This document shows positions 18,798 through 28,351 of a DNA stretch of 64,000 nt, piece by piece. The notes under the pieces are model-generated. The model was not told where the DNA came from. It saw only the letters and a list, made by a program, of their open reading frames with translations, and searched no databases. The DNA lies in assembly GCF_001037495.1 (NCBI RefSeq), contig NZ_KQ089823.1:248001-312000 (forward strand). Reading direction: 5' to 3'. The position numbers were made by a program, and so were the translations under genes. Each line of letters starts with the position of its first letter. Position 1 is the stretch's first letter. The stretch comes from Citrobacter sp. MGH106. GTDB taxonomy: Bacteria; Pseudomonadota; Gammaproteobacteria; Enterobacterales; Enterobacteriaceae.

Positions 18798-20828
18798 ATG
18801 AAAATGGCCGCCGTTGCGCTGGCACTCTTGCCCGGCATTACAATCGCCTCAACATGGACTGCTCAAGGCTTCCCTGTTTTCGAAACAGAAGGTACGGGTA
18901 AGTTTGTCAGCCATGCAGCGTTGACGAAGGGTACTCGTCCTTTAATCCTAAATTTTGACCAACAGTGCTGGCAGCCAGCCAATACCATAAAACTCAACCA
19001 GATGCTGTCACTGAAACCCTGTGAGGGCACACCACCACAGTGGCGTTTATTCAAAGACGGCAATTACACGCTGGAAGTTGATACCCGTTCCGGAACACCG
19101 ACGCTGATGCTCTCGGTAAAAAACGCTGCAAAACCCATCACCGCTCAGATTCAACAATGTCCAAAATGGAATGGTTCGCCGCTGACGCTGGACGTAAGCC
19201 AGACCTTTCCTGAAGACACCGTCGTACGCGATTACTACAGTCAGCAAACAGCTACCGTAAAAAACGGGCAGATTACATTGCAGCCTGCCGCAACCAGCAA
19301 CGGCCTGTTACTGCTCGAGAGAGCAGAAACGAACGCACCCGCCGCATTCGACTGGCATAACGCCACGGTCTATTTCGTGCTGACGGATCGCTTTCAGAAC
19401 GGCGACCCAACCAACGACTACAGCTACGGTCGCCATAAAGATGATATGCAGGAAATTGGGACGTTTCACGGTGGCGACTTACGCGGCCTCACCAGCAAAC
19501 TGGAATATCTGCAACAGTTAGGGATCAATGCTCTATGGATCAGCGCACCATTTGAGCAAATCCACGGTTGGGTTGGTGGCGGCACAAAAGGAGATTTTCC
19601 CCACTACGCTTATCACGGCTATTACACCCAGGACTGGACCACACTTGACGCCAATATGGGCAACGAAGCAGATCTGCGCGCACTGGTGGATGGCGCACAT
19701 CAACGCGGCATCCGTATTTTGTTCGATGTCGTCATGAACCACACCGGTTACGCCACGCTTGCGGATATGCAGGAATATCAATTTGGCGCATTGTACTTAT
19801 CAGGTGATGAGCTAAAAAAAACGCTCGGGGAACGCTGGACGGACTGGAAGCCTGCCGCCGGGCAAAGCTGGCACAGCTTTAATGACTACATTAATTTCAG
19901 CGATAAAGCCGCATGGGAAAAATGGTGGGGGAAAAACTGGATCCGCACCGACATTGGCAACTACGACAACCCGGGTTTTGACGACCTGACCATGTCACTG
20001 GCCTTCCTGCCCGATCTTAAAACTGAATCCACCACACCTTCCGGCTTGCCGGTGTTCTACAAAAACAAACCAGACACTCGCGCCAAAGCTATCGCGGACT
20101 ATACGCCACGGGATTATTTGACCCACTGGCTCAGTCAGTGGGTACGAGACTACGGTATTGACGGATTCCGGATCGATACAGCCAAGCACGTCGAACTTCC
20201 CGCCTGGCAGCAACTGAAAACACAGGCCAGCGCAGCGTTGGTTGAATGGAAGCACGCTAACCCTGACAAAGCGCTGGATGATAAATCCTTCTGGATGACT
20301 GGCGAGGCATGGGGACACGGCGTCATGCAAAGTGATTATTACCGCCACGGCTTCGATGCAATGATTAATTTTGATTACCAGGAGCAGGCAGCCAAAGCTG
20401 TCGACTGCCTGGCCAATATGGATCTCACCTGGCAGCAGATGGCGGAAAAATTGCAGAGTTTCAATGTACTCAGCTATCTTTCATCGCACGATACGCGTCT
20501 GTTCCGCGAAGGTGGGGATAAAGCCGCCGAGCTGTTGCTGCTGGCTCCGGGGGCAGTACAACTCTTCTATGGTGACGAATCCGCCCGTCCTTTTGGACCA
20601 ACCGGTTCTGATCCATTGCAAGGCACGCGCTCAGATATGAACTGGCAGGACATTAACGGGAAATCAGCCGCCAACGTCGCACACTGGCAGCGAATCAGTC
20701 AGTTCAGAGCCAGACATCCTGCCATCGGCGCAGGAAAACAAACCACGCTCACATTACAGCAGGGATATGGATTTATACGCGAACATGGCGACGATAAAGT
20801 GATGGTTGTTTGGGCAGGCCAGCCCTGA
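18798..20828 (+). CDS. malS: Periplasmic alpha-amylase MalS
   Basis: 676 residues from ATG 18798 (MKMAAVALALLPG), equal to E. coli MalS. A signal peptide ends near IAS (residue 17). The GH13 barrel shows YFVLTDRFQNGDPTND, FDVVMNHTGY, DGFRIDTAKHVE (nucleophile Asp), MTGEAWG (acid Glu) and YLSSHDT. It releases maltohexaose from maltodextrins in the periplasm. The enzyme is disulphide-bonded in E. coli, and the cysteines near residues 40-58 are kept. Confidence 0.97.
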   Translation: MKMAAVALALLPGITIASTWTAQGFPVFETEGTGKFVSHAALTKGTRPLILNFDQQCWQPANTIKLNQMLSLKPCEGTPPQWRLFKDGNYTLEVDTRSGTPTLMLSVKNAAKPITAQIQQCPKWNGSPLTLDVSQTFPEDTVVRDYYSQQTATVKNGQITLQPAATSNGLLLLERAETNAPAAFDWHNATVYFVLTDRFQNGDPTNDYSYGRHKDDMQEIGTFHGGDLRGLTSKLEYLQQLGINALWISAPFEQIHGWVGGGTKGDFPHYAYHGYYTQDWTTLDANMGNEADLRALVDGAHQRGIRILFDVVMNHTGYATLADMQEYQFGALYLSGDELKKTLGERWTDWKPAAGQSWHSFNDYINFSDKAAWEKWWGKNWIRTDIGNYDNPGFDDLTMSLAFLPDLKTESTTPSGLPVFYKNKPDTRAKAIADYTPRDYLTHWLSQWVRDYGIDGFRIDTAKHVELPAWQQLKTQASAALVEWKHANPDKALDDKSFWMTGEAWGHGVMQSDYYRHGFDAMINFDYQEQAAKAVDCLANMDLTWQQMAEKLQSFNVLSYLSSHDTRLFREGGDKAAELLLLAPGAVQLFYGDESARPFGPTGSDPLQGTRSDMNWQDINGKSAANVAHWQRISQFRARHPAIGAGKQTTLTLQQGYGFIREHGDDKVMVVWAGQP

Positions 20829-20837
20829 TCCCACCGA

Positions 20838-20863
20838 GCTTCCCGTACCGGATAGTGCGGGAA
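20838..20863 (+). terminator. Hairpin after malS
   Basis: GCTTCCCG and CGGGAAGC flank a 12-base loop. There is no clear T run, so it may protect the malS mRNA end rather than stop transcription. Confidence 0.45.
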
Positions 20864-21004
20864 GCCGGATGCAATATAAAAAACCAGCCATTCAAAAATC
20901 TGCAGCACAAAACATCAATTCGGACTTCGGGACCTGATTTGCACCCTGCCATAGGGAGCGTTATGGTTAGCCACTTTAATACTGAGTTCGACAGACCACC
21001 TGCT

Positions 21005-22255
21005 ATGACATTCTCACTTTTTGGCGACAAATTTACCCGCCATTCAGGCATCACACGCCTGATGGAGGACCTCAACGACGGTTTACGTACCCCCGGTGCC
21101 ATCATGCTCGGCGGCGGCAATCCGGCGCAAATCCCGGAGATGCAGGATTACTTCCAGACTCTGCTGGCAGAGATGCTGGAAAACGGCAAAGTCACTGATG
21201 CGCTTTGCAATTATGACGGTCCACAAGGTAAAACCGAGCTACTGTCTGAGCTGGCGAAACTGCTGCGCGAACAACTGGGCTGGGATATCGAACCACAAAA
21301 TATTGCACTGACAAATGGCAGTCAGAGCGCGTTTTTCTACTTATTCAATCTCTTCGCAGGACGCCGCGCTGACGGAACCACCCGAAAAGTGTTATTCCCC
21401 CTGGCACCGGAATATATTGGCTACGCTGATTCAGGGCTGGAAGAGGAGCTCTTCGTGTCGGCACGGCCGAACATTGAGCTGTTACCGGAAGGCCAGTTCA
21501 AGTATCACGTTGATTTTGAACACCTGCACATTGGTGAAGAGACAGGCATGATTTGCGTGTCGCGTCCAACCAACCCCACTGGTAATGTGATCACTGACGA
21601 AGAGTTGATGAAACTGGATCGTCTGGCCAACCAGCACGGTATCCCGTTGGTGATTGATAACGCCTATGGCGTCCCGTTCCCCGGTATCATTTTTAGCGAA
21701 GCACGCCCGCTGTGGAACCCAAACATTGTGCTGTGCATGAGCCTTTCCAAGCTCGGCCTGCCAGGCTCCCGCTGCGGCATTATTATCGCTAATGAGAAAA
21801 TCATCACCGCCATCACCAATATGAACGGCATTATCAGCCTGGCGCCTGGCGGTATGGGACCGGCGATCATGTGCGAGATGATTAAGCACAACGATCTGCT
21901 ACGTCTGTCAGAGACCGTTATCAAGCCGTTTTATTATCAGCGCGTTCAGGAGACAATTGCGATCATTCGTCGCTATTTATCCGAAGATCGCTGCCTGATT
22001 CATAAACCAGAAGGGGCAATTTTCCTGTGGTTGTGGTTTAAGGATTTACCGATCTCCACCGAACTGCTGTATCAACGCCTCAAAGCGCGCGGTGTCCTGA
22101 TGGTTCCCGGCGATTACTTCTTCCCGGGGTTGGATAAGCCCTGGCCACATACCCATCAGTGCATGCGGATGAACTACGTTCCGGATCCGGAAAAAATCGA
22201 GGCTGGCGTGAAAATTCTGGCAGAAGAGATCGAACGCGCCTGGCTTGAAGGCTGA
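21005..22255 (+). CDS. avtA: Valine-pyruvate aminotransferase AvtA
   Basis: PLP-dependent class I aminotransferase that interconverts valine plus pyruvate with 2-ketoisovalerate plus alanine. 416 residues from MTFSLFGDKFTRHSG, as in E. coli. The PLP lysine is in SLSKLGLPGSRCG, and the pocket motifs GGGNPAQIPEMQDYF and VIDNAYGVPFPG are intact. An in-frame ATG at 20963 adds 14 residues and has the far better Shine-Dalgarno (AGGGAGCG); it may be the true start. Convergent with ysaA. Confidence 0.95.
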   Translation: MTFSLFGDKFTRHSGITRLMEDLNDGLRTPGAIMLGGGNPAQIPEMQDYFQTLLAEMLENGKVTDALCNYDGPQGKTELLSELAKLLREQLGWDIEPQNIALTNGSQSAFFYLFNLFAGRRADGTTRKVLFPLAPEYIGYADSGLEEELFVSARPNIELLPEGQFKYHVDFEHLHIGEETGMICVSRPTNPTGNVITDEELMKLDRLANQHGIPLVIDNAYGVPFPGIIFSEARPLWNPNIVLCMSLSKLGLPGSRCGIIIANEKIITAITNMNGIISLAPGGMGPAIMCEMIKHNDLLRLSETVIKPFYYQRVQETIAIIRRYLSEDRCLIHKPEGAIFLWLWFKDLPISTELLYQRLKARGVLMVPGDYFFPGLDKPWPHTHQCMRMNYVPDPEKIEAGVKILAEEIERAWLEG

Positions 22256-22262
22256 CAGAAAA

Positions 22263-22284
22263 CCCGACCGGAATACAGGTCGGG
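22263..22284. terminator. Terminator between avtA and ysaA
   Basis: CCCGACC (22263-22269) pairs with GGTCGGG (22278-22284), loop GGAATACA. It lies between two convergent genes; flanking A run on the left serves the minus strand. Confidence 0.6.
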
Positions 22285-22291
22285 CTTCGCA

Positions 22292-22765
22292 TTACAACGG
22301 CTGGGAACGCAGACGCTGCTGCTGAATCTTATTGGCATCCATACACTGCAACGCACTGGTTGGGCAGGCTTCAACACACGCCGGGCCAGCTTCACGATGC
22401 CAGCACAGATCGCATTTAATCGCCTGCACCCGTAACGTATGCGCGACAACATTCATCGCCCCGAACGGGCAGGCCAGCATGCAGCTTTTACAGCCGATAC
22501 AACGTTCCTGTTCTACGAAGATATGCCCATGTTCGCGACGAATAGCGTGAGTTGGGCAGACATTGGCACAGGGAGCATCTTCACATTGATGACAGGCGAC
22601 CGCAGTGGTAAATGCGTTGTCTTTAATGACCTGAATGCGTGGGACAAACGCGTCGGAGGAGATCGTCGCACAATCCTGGTTTTCCTGATGAGATACCACA
22701 CAGGCAACTTCGCAGGTTCGACACCCAATACATTTCGCTGCATCAGCCATAATAAACCGGTTCAT
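22292..22765 (-). CDS. ysaA: Ferredoxin-type 4Fe-4S protein YsaA
   Basis: 157-residue electron carrier related to HydN and HycB. Four cysteine groups for four [4Fe-4S] clusters are visible: CIGCRTCEVAC, CHQCEDAPCANVC, CIGCKSCMLAC and CDLC...CVEAC. The start MNRFIMADAAKCIGC at 22765 is chosen because the family begins there. No catalytic oxidoreductase gene is adjacent, so its partner is unknown. Confidence 0.9.
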   Translation of the reverse strand: MNRFIMADAAKCIGCRTCEVACVVSHQENQDCATISSDAFVPRIQVIKDNAFTTAVACHQCEDAPCANVCPTHAIRREHGHIFVEQERCIGCKSCMLACPFGAMNVVAHTLRVQAIKCDLCWHREAGPACVEACPTSALQCMDANKIQQQRLRSQPL

Positions 22766-22957
22766 TGCCCCCTCCCTCTGCGTTAAAACCACAGAGTGCC
22801 AGAGAGCGCGCCCCGGCTGCCTTGATCAGACAGGGGAATCGGTTAAATTTTGTCAGGTGCCTGAACGACTATGGGTAAACGCCTAATCGCGAACGGTAAA
22901 GCCCATCGCTGAGTAATACAGCGGCATATGCTGGCGATATAAGCGCGGGTAAGCAGA

Positions 22958-23068
22958 ATACAGGTCCCGGCGGCGGTATTAGTGCATTCGCACGGGCCGT
23001 TTGCCTGGGGTAAAAATGCTGCTGACGCCGTACATAACGCCGTGGTTCTTGAGGAATGCGCCTATTAC
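22958..23068 (+). pseudogene. sgbE: Remnant of L-ribulose-5-phosphate 4-epimerase (sgbE-like)
   Basis: A 37-codon open stretch with no start translates to [19 protein letters not shown], then [17 protein letters not shown]. This is the class II aldolase/epimerase core of AraD, UlaF and SgbE, including the His-x-His zinc ligands. A stop codon and frame shift lie just upstream; similarity ends after ECAY. In E. coli intact sgbE lies immediately before yiaT, exactly this position, so it is the scar of a deleted yiaK-sgb cluster. The rest of the 22766-23179 gap shows no other gene. Confidence 0.8.
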
Positions 23069-23098
23069 GGACGCTGCAATCATATAGCTGTAATAATA

Positions 23099-23129
23099 TG
23101 ACGGATGGCGACTGTTAGTGCTATCCGTC
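23099..23129 (+). repeat. Hairpin TGACGGAT/ATCCGTCA
   Basis: A perfect 8-bp inverted repeat around a roughly 15-base loop, following the sgbE remnant; possibly the former terminator of the lost plus-strand operon. Confidence 0.4.
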
Positions 23130-23144
23130 AAAGCATCATGAAAA

Positions 23145-23167
23145 GATTACCCTCTTCCGTGAGGGCA
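23145..23167 (-). terminator. Terminator of yiaT
   Basis: On the minus strand CCCTCACGGAAGAGGG forms a stem-loop followed by TAATCTTTT, beginning about 12 bases after the yiaT stop. Confidence 0.7.
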
Positions 23168-23179
23168 AACGGGTGAGAA

Positions 23180-23920
23180 TCAGAAACGCCAGCTCACCCC
23201 TGACAGGAAAGTGAAGCTGTCGTCGCGATCGACCATTGGGCTATTCTTAATATCGTCTGGTAGCACGCTATAATTGGCGCTGGCCAGCAACGTCAGGTTT
23301 GTGGTTAACGCATATTTTGCGGACAGGCCGACATAAGGTGTCCAGCTATCGCCAGGGGAAAAGCTTGATAACCCGCTACGGCGAGATTCACTGCCAGACA
23401 CGCCGTAGTAATATTCGTTGAAATTCTCGTCATAGTAGAGAACGCCAATGGCCGGGGTGAGCGTCAGTCTGTCCATCGGCATTTGGCGGAACAGAGACAC
23501 TTCTCCAATCCAGCCATTGCTGTTGTCCAGAACATCCGCTGCAGCAGAAACTTTTACGCTGCCCCAATTCTCATGGTGATACCACGCAGCCCCTGCCATC
23601 GCAGTACTGTCGCGCTTGTCCAGTTGCTTCATAGCATGATCATCGTTATCAGCAGGATCAAACTCAAGCGGCATCCATGAGGCAGTAATGCTAAATTCAT
23701 TACTTTTACTCTTGGACAGAATATAGCCTAACGTTGTTTGTCTAAAATAGAATGATTCACTTTCATAACTGACAAGCGGTACTGCGTGAACATTATCATT
23801 ATATCCACGATAAGGAGATTCATTATATACAGCCCCACCGCCAATAGAAAATTCTGCGGCTGTTGCACTAGCCATAAAAGAAAAGGCAAATAGCGCCACA
23901 ATATTGCGTTTAATTAACAT
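23180..23920 (-). CDS. yiaT: Outer membrane protein YiaT (MipA/OmpV family)
   Basis: 246-residue predicted beta-barrel, the length of E. coli YiaT. A signal peptide (cleavage after ATA, about residue 21) precedes alternating hydrophobic strands, and the protein ends in VSWRF with the terminal Phe typical of outer-membrane barrels. Family members include MltA-interacting MipA and OmpV. Divergent from the LysR regulator yiaU, which may control it. Cargo unknown. Confidence 0.9.
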   Translation of the reverse strand: MLIKRNIVALFAFSFMASATAAEFSIGGGAVYNESPYRGYNDNVHAVPLVSYESESFYFRQTTLGYILSKSKSNEFSITASWMPLEFDPADNDDHAMKQLDKRDSTAMAGAAWYHHENWGSVKVSAAADVLDNSNGWIGEVSLFRQMPMDRLTLTPAIGVLYYDENFNEYYYGVSGSESRRSGLSSFSPGDSWTPYVGLSAKYALTTNLTLLASANYSVLPDDIKNSPMVDRDDSFTFLSGVSWRF

Positions 23921-23996
23921 GCCAACATTCCATTTTAAAATAAGCTACAAAGCGCCAGCATAATAATGCTTACAATTTCATCAGTGCAAGATTCAT

Positions 23997-24018
23997 ATTT
24001 ATATAGTAATATATAAAT
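23997..24018. promoter_or_regulatory. Candidate YiaU operator (yiaT/yiaU intergenic)
   Basis: ATTTATAT (23997-24004) and ATATAAAT (24011-24018) form a perfect inverted repeat with a 6-base spacer, containing a T-N11-A LysR-type motif. It lies between the divergent genes. The half-site pattern ATTTATATA-NNN-ATATAT recurs upstream of yiaW. Confidence 0.5.
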
Positions 24019-24041
24019 TCATATATATATTGGGTTTGGCG

Positions 24042-24995
24042 ATGAATAAATTACAACTCAAACACCGGGAGCTGAAGATTATCTCTGTCATTGCTGCCAG
24101 TGAAAATATCAGCCATGCAGCGACTGTTCTCGGCATTGCGCAAGCCAACGTCAGCAAGTATCTCGCTGAATTTGAATCAAAAGTTGGGTTGAAAGTATTT
24201 GATCGAACCACCCGACACCTGACCCTCACGCCTTTTGGCACAGCGCTACTCCCTTACATCAATGACATGTTGGACAGAAACGATCAGTTGAATAATTTCA
24301 TTGCTGATTATAAGCATGAAAAACGTGGTCGGGTAACGGTATATGCACCTACGGGGATTATTGCTTACTTATCGCAGCATGTTATTGCCAAAATACAGAA
24401 TATCGGTGGTATTACTCTTTCTCTAAAAACATATAATCTGGAACGTAAAGCATTTTATGAGGGCGCCGAATTCCCTGATGACTGTGATATTTTAATAAGT
24501 TATGCACATCCTAAAGATGAATCACTGGTTGCCAGTTTCATTACTAAATATGCCGTCACGGCTTTTGCCAGCGAGGAATATCTCAAAAAACATCCTATTA
24601 CCAGTCCTGAAGAGCTGGAGCATCACTCCTGTATTCTAATTGATTCAATGATGATTGATGATGCTAATATTTGGCGATTCACCTCAGCCGAAGGTAAAGA
24701 GATACAAGATTATCGCGTGACGGGAAATTACGTCTGCGACAATACGCAGTCAGCGCTGGCGCTGGCCCGTAACCATCTGGGTATTGTTTTTGCGCCGAAT
24801 AAAAGTGTGCAAAAAGAAACGCAGTCCGGGTTGCTGGTCCCTTGCTTCTCTGAGCAACATAAATGGTGGCTGGATCTCGTGGCTATTTTCCGTAAGCGCG
24901 AATATCAACCCTGGCGCGTACAGTTTATTCTTGATGAGATGTTAAATGAGATACGCCAACAGCTTACTCAGGCGCAACAGCAGCAACCTGAGTAG
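24042..24995 (+). CDS. yiaU: LysR-family regulator YiaU
   Basis: 317-residue LysR-type regulator. The N-terminal winged helix-turn-helix is clear (ENISHAATVLGIAQANVSKY, about residues 22-41) and is followed by an effector-binding domain. Start ATG 24042 follows TTTGGCG; a TTG four codons earlier is possible. Inducer unknown. Gene layout suggests it regulates yiaT (divergent) and perhaps yiaVW (convergent neighbour). Confidence 0.92.
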   Translation: MNKLQLKHRELKIISVIAASENISHAATVLGIAQANVSKYLAEFESKVGLKVFDRTTRHLTLTPFGTALLPYINDMLDRNDQLNNFIADYKHEKRGRVTVYAPTGIIAYLSQHVIAKIQNIGGITLSLKTYNLERKAFYEGAEFPDDCDILISYAHPKDESLVASFITKYAVTAFASEEYLKKHPITSPEELEHHSCILIDSMMIDDANIWRFTSAEGKEIQDYRVTGNYVCDNTQSALALARNHLGIVFAPNKSVQKETQSGLLVPCFSEQHKWWLDLVAIFRKREYQPWRVQFILDEMLNEIRQQLTQAQQQQPE

Positions 24996-25024
24996 GCAAA
25001 AATGGCAAGCAGAACAGCCTACGC

Positions 25025-26161
25025 TTAGTGGTCGAGATACAGGTAATGCACCCAACTGGTCATTCGTAACAGCACCTTGCGCATCACTGACACGTGGGCA
25101 AAATGGTCAGAATAGACGGCTACCTGTGCATAAATACCATCAGGCAAAGCGTTTAAATCTTCATTTTCATTCAGATCTATCGTAGCAATAACGCCTTCAG
25201 AACCGGGGGTGGAGTTTAAGGATTGTAGCGTCCCATTTGACTGGTACGTACCACCCGGAACCGCAGGGCTAATCGCCGTCAACTTACCACTAAATACCTT
25301 ACCCGGCAGCGCATTAAACACCACTTCAGCTTCATCGCCCGGTTCCAGTCTCAGCAGCGAGTTTTGACGGAACTGGGCAATAATTTGCCGTTTTTGGTCT
25401 GGAATAAAGACCATTACCGGACGCATAGGCAGAGCTGCGGCATAGGTACCCGGTCGAATCAGCACCTGCGTGATATAACCATCGCTGGGCGCCCGTACCA
25501 CAGTTTGCTCAAGGTTAAATTCGGCTTCTGCCAACTGGGCTTTCAGGCTGGCAATTTGTGAATGTTCCCCCAATACCATGCTGTCTAACTGACTCTGTAT
25601 TTGCTGTTGCTCTGCCACGGATGATTTCACTGACGCTTCCTGCGCCAGATAGTTCTGCCGCGCCGCATCAATGTCGCGTTCAGAAAAAGGATTCACCTTC
25701 GCCTGGCTACCCTGCGCATAGCGCTGGTAATCTTTCGCCAGCTTGTCGCGCGTGGCTTTTGCCTGTTGCGTGTTAGCCTTCATTTCATCTAACTGCGCGG
25801 CAAGAGCCTGCTCTTTATGCTGTGCCGTCACAATATCAGCTTTCAGGCGGTCAACCCTCGCCTGATAGCGACCAGGGTTAAGTTTAAACAGGACCTCGCC
25901 TTTTTTGATTAGCGTATTCTTCTTATCCGTCACTTCTGTTACTACACCCGTTACCTGAGGCACTACGGGAATAGAAACCACTGCTTTTTGCGCCTTAAAT
26001 GTATACGGATGGTTATAATTCATCAGTAATATAAGTCCGCAAACAATAAATATGCCGCCCAATGCTGCTGTTGGTACGGTCCATTTATTTACAGGGATTT
26101 TAAATATTTTAAATATCGACCATGCGCACGCCACATAGGTCAGAACGATCAGTAAATCCAT
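25025..26161 (-). CDS. yiaV: HlyD/EmrA-like membrane fusion protein YiaV
   Basis: 378-residue inner-membrane-anchored periplasmic adaptor. Two N-terminal hydrophobic helices ([17 protein letters not shown] and [15 protein letters not shown]) lead to a lipoyl/barrel-sandwich domain split by a long coiled coil (about residues 90-210). ATG 26161 is chosen, four bases after the yiaW stop. No dedicated pump or outer-membrane factor adjoins it. It is a close paralogue of yibH at 39583-40719. Probable membrane or envelope role; exact function unknown. Confidence 0.9.
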   Translation of the reverse strand: MDLLIVLTYVACAWSIFKIFKIPVNKWTVPTAALGGIFIVCGLILLMNYNHPYTFKAQKAVVSIPVVPQVTGVVTEVTDKKNTLIKKGEVLFKLNPGRYQARVDRLKADIVTAQHKEQALAAQLDEMKANTQQAKATRDKLAKDYQRYAQGSQAKVNPFSERDIDAARQNYLAQEASVKSSVAEQQQIQSQLDSMVLGEHSQIASLKAQLAEAEFNLEQTVVRAPSDGYITQVLIRPGTYAAALPMRPVMVFIPDQKRQIIAQFRQNSLLRLEPGDEAEVVFNALPGKVFSGKLTAISPAVPGGTYQSNGTLQSLNSTPGSEGVIATIDLNENEDLNALPDGIYAQVAVYSDHFAHVSVMRKVLLRMTSWVHYLYLDH

Positions 26162-26166
26162 CAATA

Positions 26167-26490
26167 TTACTCCGCCGGGGAGGTCTTAACCTCGGCCAGT
26201 TTCTTTTCCAGATCGGCTACCCGTGCCTGAAGCTGGTTAAGGGAAGGATCAGCACTCTGCATACCCCACCCTCGCTCCGGGCGATAAAGCGTTGCCCAGA
26301 TCCATAAAAATGGCCAAATAACATGCAAAGTAAACAAACTTACCCAGCCCGCAACATGTATTGCATCGGCATGAGGATGGTTACGTTTTTTTGCAATCAG
26401 ATAGGGAATATCATGCAGAATAATAACCCCATAAAAAATAACCAGGAATACAAAAATAAGCACTCCTAATGCAAAATAATCAAGAAACAT
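26167..26490 (-). CDS. yiaW: DUF3302 inner membrane protein YiaW
   Basis: 107-residue protein with an N-terminal membrane helix ([20 protein letters not shown]), a second helix ([20 protein letters not shown]) and a short C-terminal coiled coil. The central motif [12 protein letters not shown] is kept in the paralogue YibI (40722-41084). Always paired with a YiaV/YibH adaptor, so the two probably form a complex. Confidence 0.9.
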   Translation of the reverse strand: MFLDYFALGVLIFVFLVIFYGVIILHDIPYLIAKKRNHPHADAIHVAGWVSLFTLHVIWPFLWIWATLYRPERGWGMQSADPSLNQLQARVADLEKKLAEVKTSPAE

Positions 26491-26591
26491 ATTTGCCTCA
26501 GGGATTTAAATTAATAAATTTGTCTGCTATTTGTTTTAAACAATAGAGTTAAGAATAATAGATGAACGACCAGAACGTATGCAATTCTCTT

Positions 26592-26609
26592 ATTTATATA
26601 ACGATATAT
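26592..26609 (-). promoter_or_regulatory. Second candidate YiaU site, upstream of yiaW
   Basis: ATTTATATA-ACG-ATATAT repeats the pattern of the yiaT/yiaU intergenic palindrome, 102 bases upstream of the yiaW start. It suggests YiaU also controls yiaWV. Confidence 0.4.
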
Positions 26610-26666
26610 GGGTTTCTATATACTCTAAATATTTCGGGTTGCAGGAAGACGAAAAGCATAACGATA

Positions 26667-26695
26667 TGCCCGGTATCGCTTAGCGATACCGGGCA
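26667..26695 (-). terminator. Hairpin at the 3' end of aldB
   Basis: TGCCCGGTATCGC (26667-26679) and GCGATACCGGGCA (26683-26695) form a perfect 13-bp stem with a TTA loop, just after the aldB stop on the minus strand. Confidence 0.75.
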
Positions 26696-26710
26696 ATGAT
26701 TGAGGGGAAT

Positions 26711-28249
26711 TTAAAACAGTCCCAACGGTTTATCAGAGTAGCTCACCAGCAGGCACTTGGTCTGCTGATAATGCTCCAGCATCATTTTGTGGGTCTCGCG
26801 TCCAATGCCCGATTGTTTATAGCCGCCGAACGCCGCATGTGCCGGGTAAGCATGATAGCAGTTGGTCCATACACGCCCCGCCTGGATACCACGCCCCATC
26901 TTATATGCCAGATTGCCGTTACGGCTCCAGACGCCAGCACCAAGTCCATACTGAGTATCGTTAGCGATTTCCAGCGCTTCCTCCATGGTTTTAAAGGTCG
27001 TGACAGCCAGCACCGGACCAAAGATCTCCTCCTGGAATACGCGCATATTGTTCTTACCGTACAGAATGGTCGGCTCGAGGTAATATCCCTCTTTTAACTC
27101 TCCATCCAGCTGCTTACGCCGCCCGCCGGTCAGCACATCAGCACCTTCTTTTTTACCAATATCGATATAGTTGAGGATGGTTTCCAGTTGACCATGCGAA
27201 ACCTGCGCCCCCATCTGCGTTACGCTATCAAGCGGGTTACCGCTGCGGATACTCTCCACGCGGCGAATAGCACGCTCCATAAAACGTTCGTATATAGATT
27301 CCTGCACCAGCGCACGGCTCGGGCAGGTACACACTTCGCCCTGGTTAAAGGCAAACAGTGCAAAACCTTCCAGCGCTTTGTCAAAGAACGCATCTTCTTC
27401 ATCCATCACGTCAGCAAAGAAGATATTGGGCGATTTGCCGCCCAGCTCCAGCGTAACAGGAATGATGTTTTGCGTTGCGTACTGCATGATCTGCTGACCC
27501 ACTTCCGTTGAGCCGGTAAACGCCACTTTCGCAATGCGTTTTGACGTTGCCAGATACTCGCCAATTTCTCCACCAGCACCGTTGACCACGTTCACCACGC
27601 CTGGCGGCAGCAGATCTCCGATCACTTCCATTAGCAGCAGTACGGACAGCGGTGTCAGGCGGGCAGGTTTCAGCACCACGCAGTTGCCTGCCGCCAGGGC
27701 AGGCGCCATTTTCCAGCTCGCCATCAACAGCGGAAAGTTCCACGGGATAATCTGCCCAACCACGCCCAGGGGTTCATGGAAGTGATACGCCACCGTATCG
27801 CTGTCGACTTCACTGATCCCCCCTTCCTGCGCACGAATACAGGAGGCGAAATAGCGGAAATGGTCAATTGCCAGTGGTACGTCAGCAGCACTGGTTTCGC
27901 GAATGGGTTTACCGTTGTCCCAGGTTTCTGCGGTCGCCAGCAGCTCGAGATTTTGCTCCATTCGATCGGCTATTTTGAACAGAATCGCCGCACGATCCTG
28001 CACGGAGGTATGCGCCCATTTATCTTTTACTTTGTGCGCGGCATCCAGTGCCAGATCGATATCCTTCTTGCCGGAAGAGGCCACTTCGCACAGTAATTGC
28101 CCGGTTACCGGTGTCAGGTTCTGGTAATACTCACCGTCCGCAGGTGCGACCCAGTCGCCGCCGATAAAGTTATCGTATCGAGCTTTTAACTTCAGAGGGT
28201 AACCATACTCGCCGGGATAAATACGCGTTGAAGGGGGGTTATTAGTCAT
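26711..28249 (-). CDS. aldB: Aldehyde dehydrogenase AldB
   Basis: 512 residues from ATG 28249 ([16 protein letters not shown]), the E. coli length. NADP-dependent oxidation of acetaldehyde and other aldehydes to acids. The catalytic Cys lies in [14 protein letters not shown], the general-base Glu in [10 protein letters not shown], and the cofactor loop in [12 protein letters not shown]. In E. coli it is stationary-phase controlled by CRP, Fis and RpoS. Cytosolic. Confidence 0.96.
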   Translation of the reverse strand: MTNNPPSTRIYPGEYGYPLKLKARYDNFIGGDWVAPADGEYYQNLTPVTGQLLCEVASSGKKDIDLALDAAHKVKDKWAHTSVQDRAAILFKIADRMEQNLELLATAETWDNGKPIRETSAADVPLAIDHFRYFASCIRAQEGGISEVDSDTVAYHFHEPLGVVGQIIPWNFPLLMASWKMAPALAAGNCVVLKPARLTPLSVLLLMEVIGDLLPPGVVNVVNGAGGEIGEYLATSKRIAKVAFTGSTEVGQQIMQYATQNIIPVTLELGGKSPNIFFADVMDEEDAFFDKALEGFALFAFNQGEVCTCPSRALVQESIYERFMERAIRRVESIRSGNPLDSVTQMGAQVSHGQLETILNYIDIGKKEGADVLTGGRRKQLDGELKEGYYLEPTILYGKNNMRVFQEEIFGPVLAVTTFKTMEEALEIANDTQYGLGAGVWSRNGNLAYKMGRGIQAGRVWTNCYHAYPAHAAFGGYKQSGIGRETHKMMLEHYQQTKCLLVSYSDKPLGLF

Positions 28250-28351
28250 GACCATCTCCTTGCTGTAGGGGTACTACAAAGGTAGATGGGGCTGGCGAAT
28301 TATTCGCCAGCCTTTTACTGCTTTACGACAGCGGTCACGGATTAAATGACA

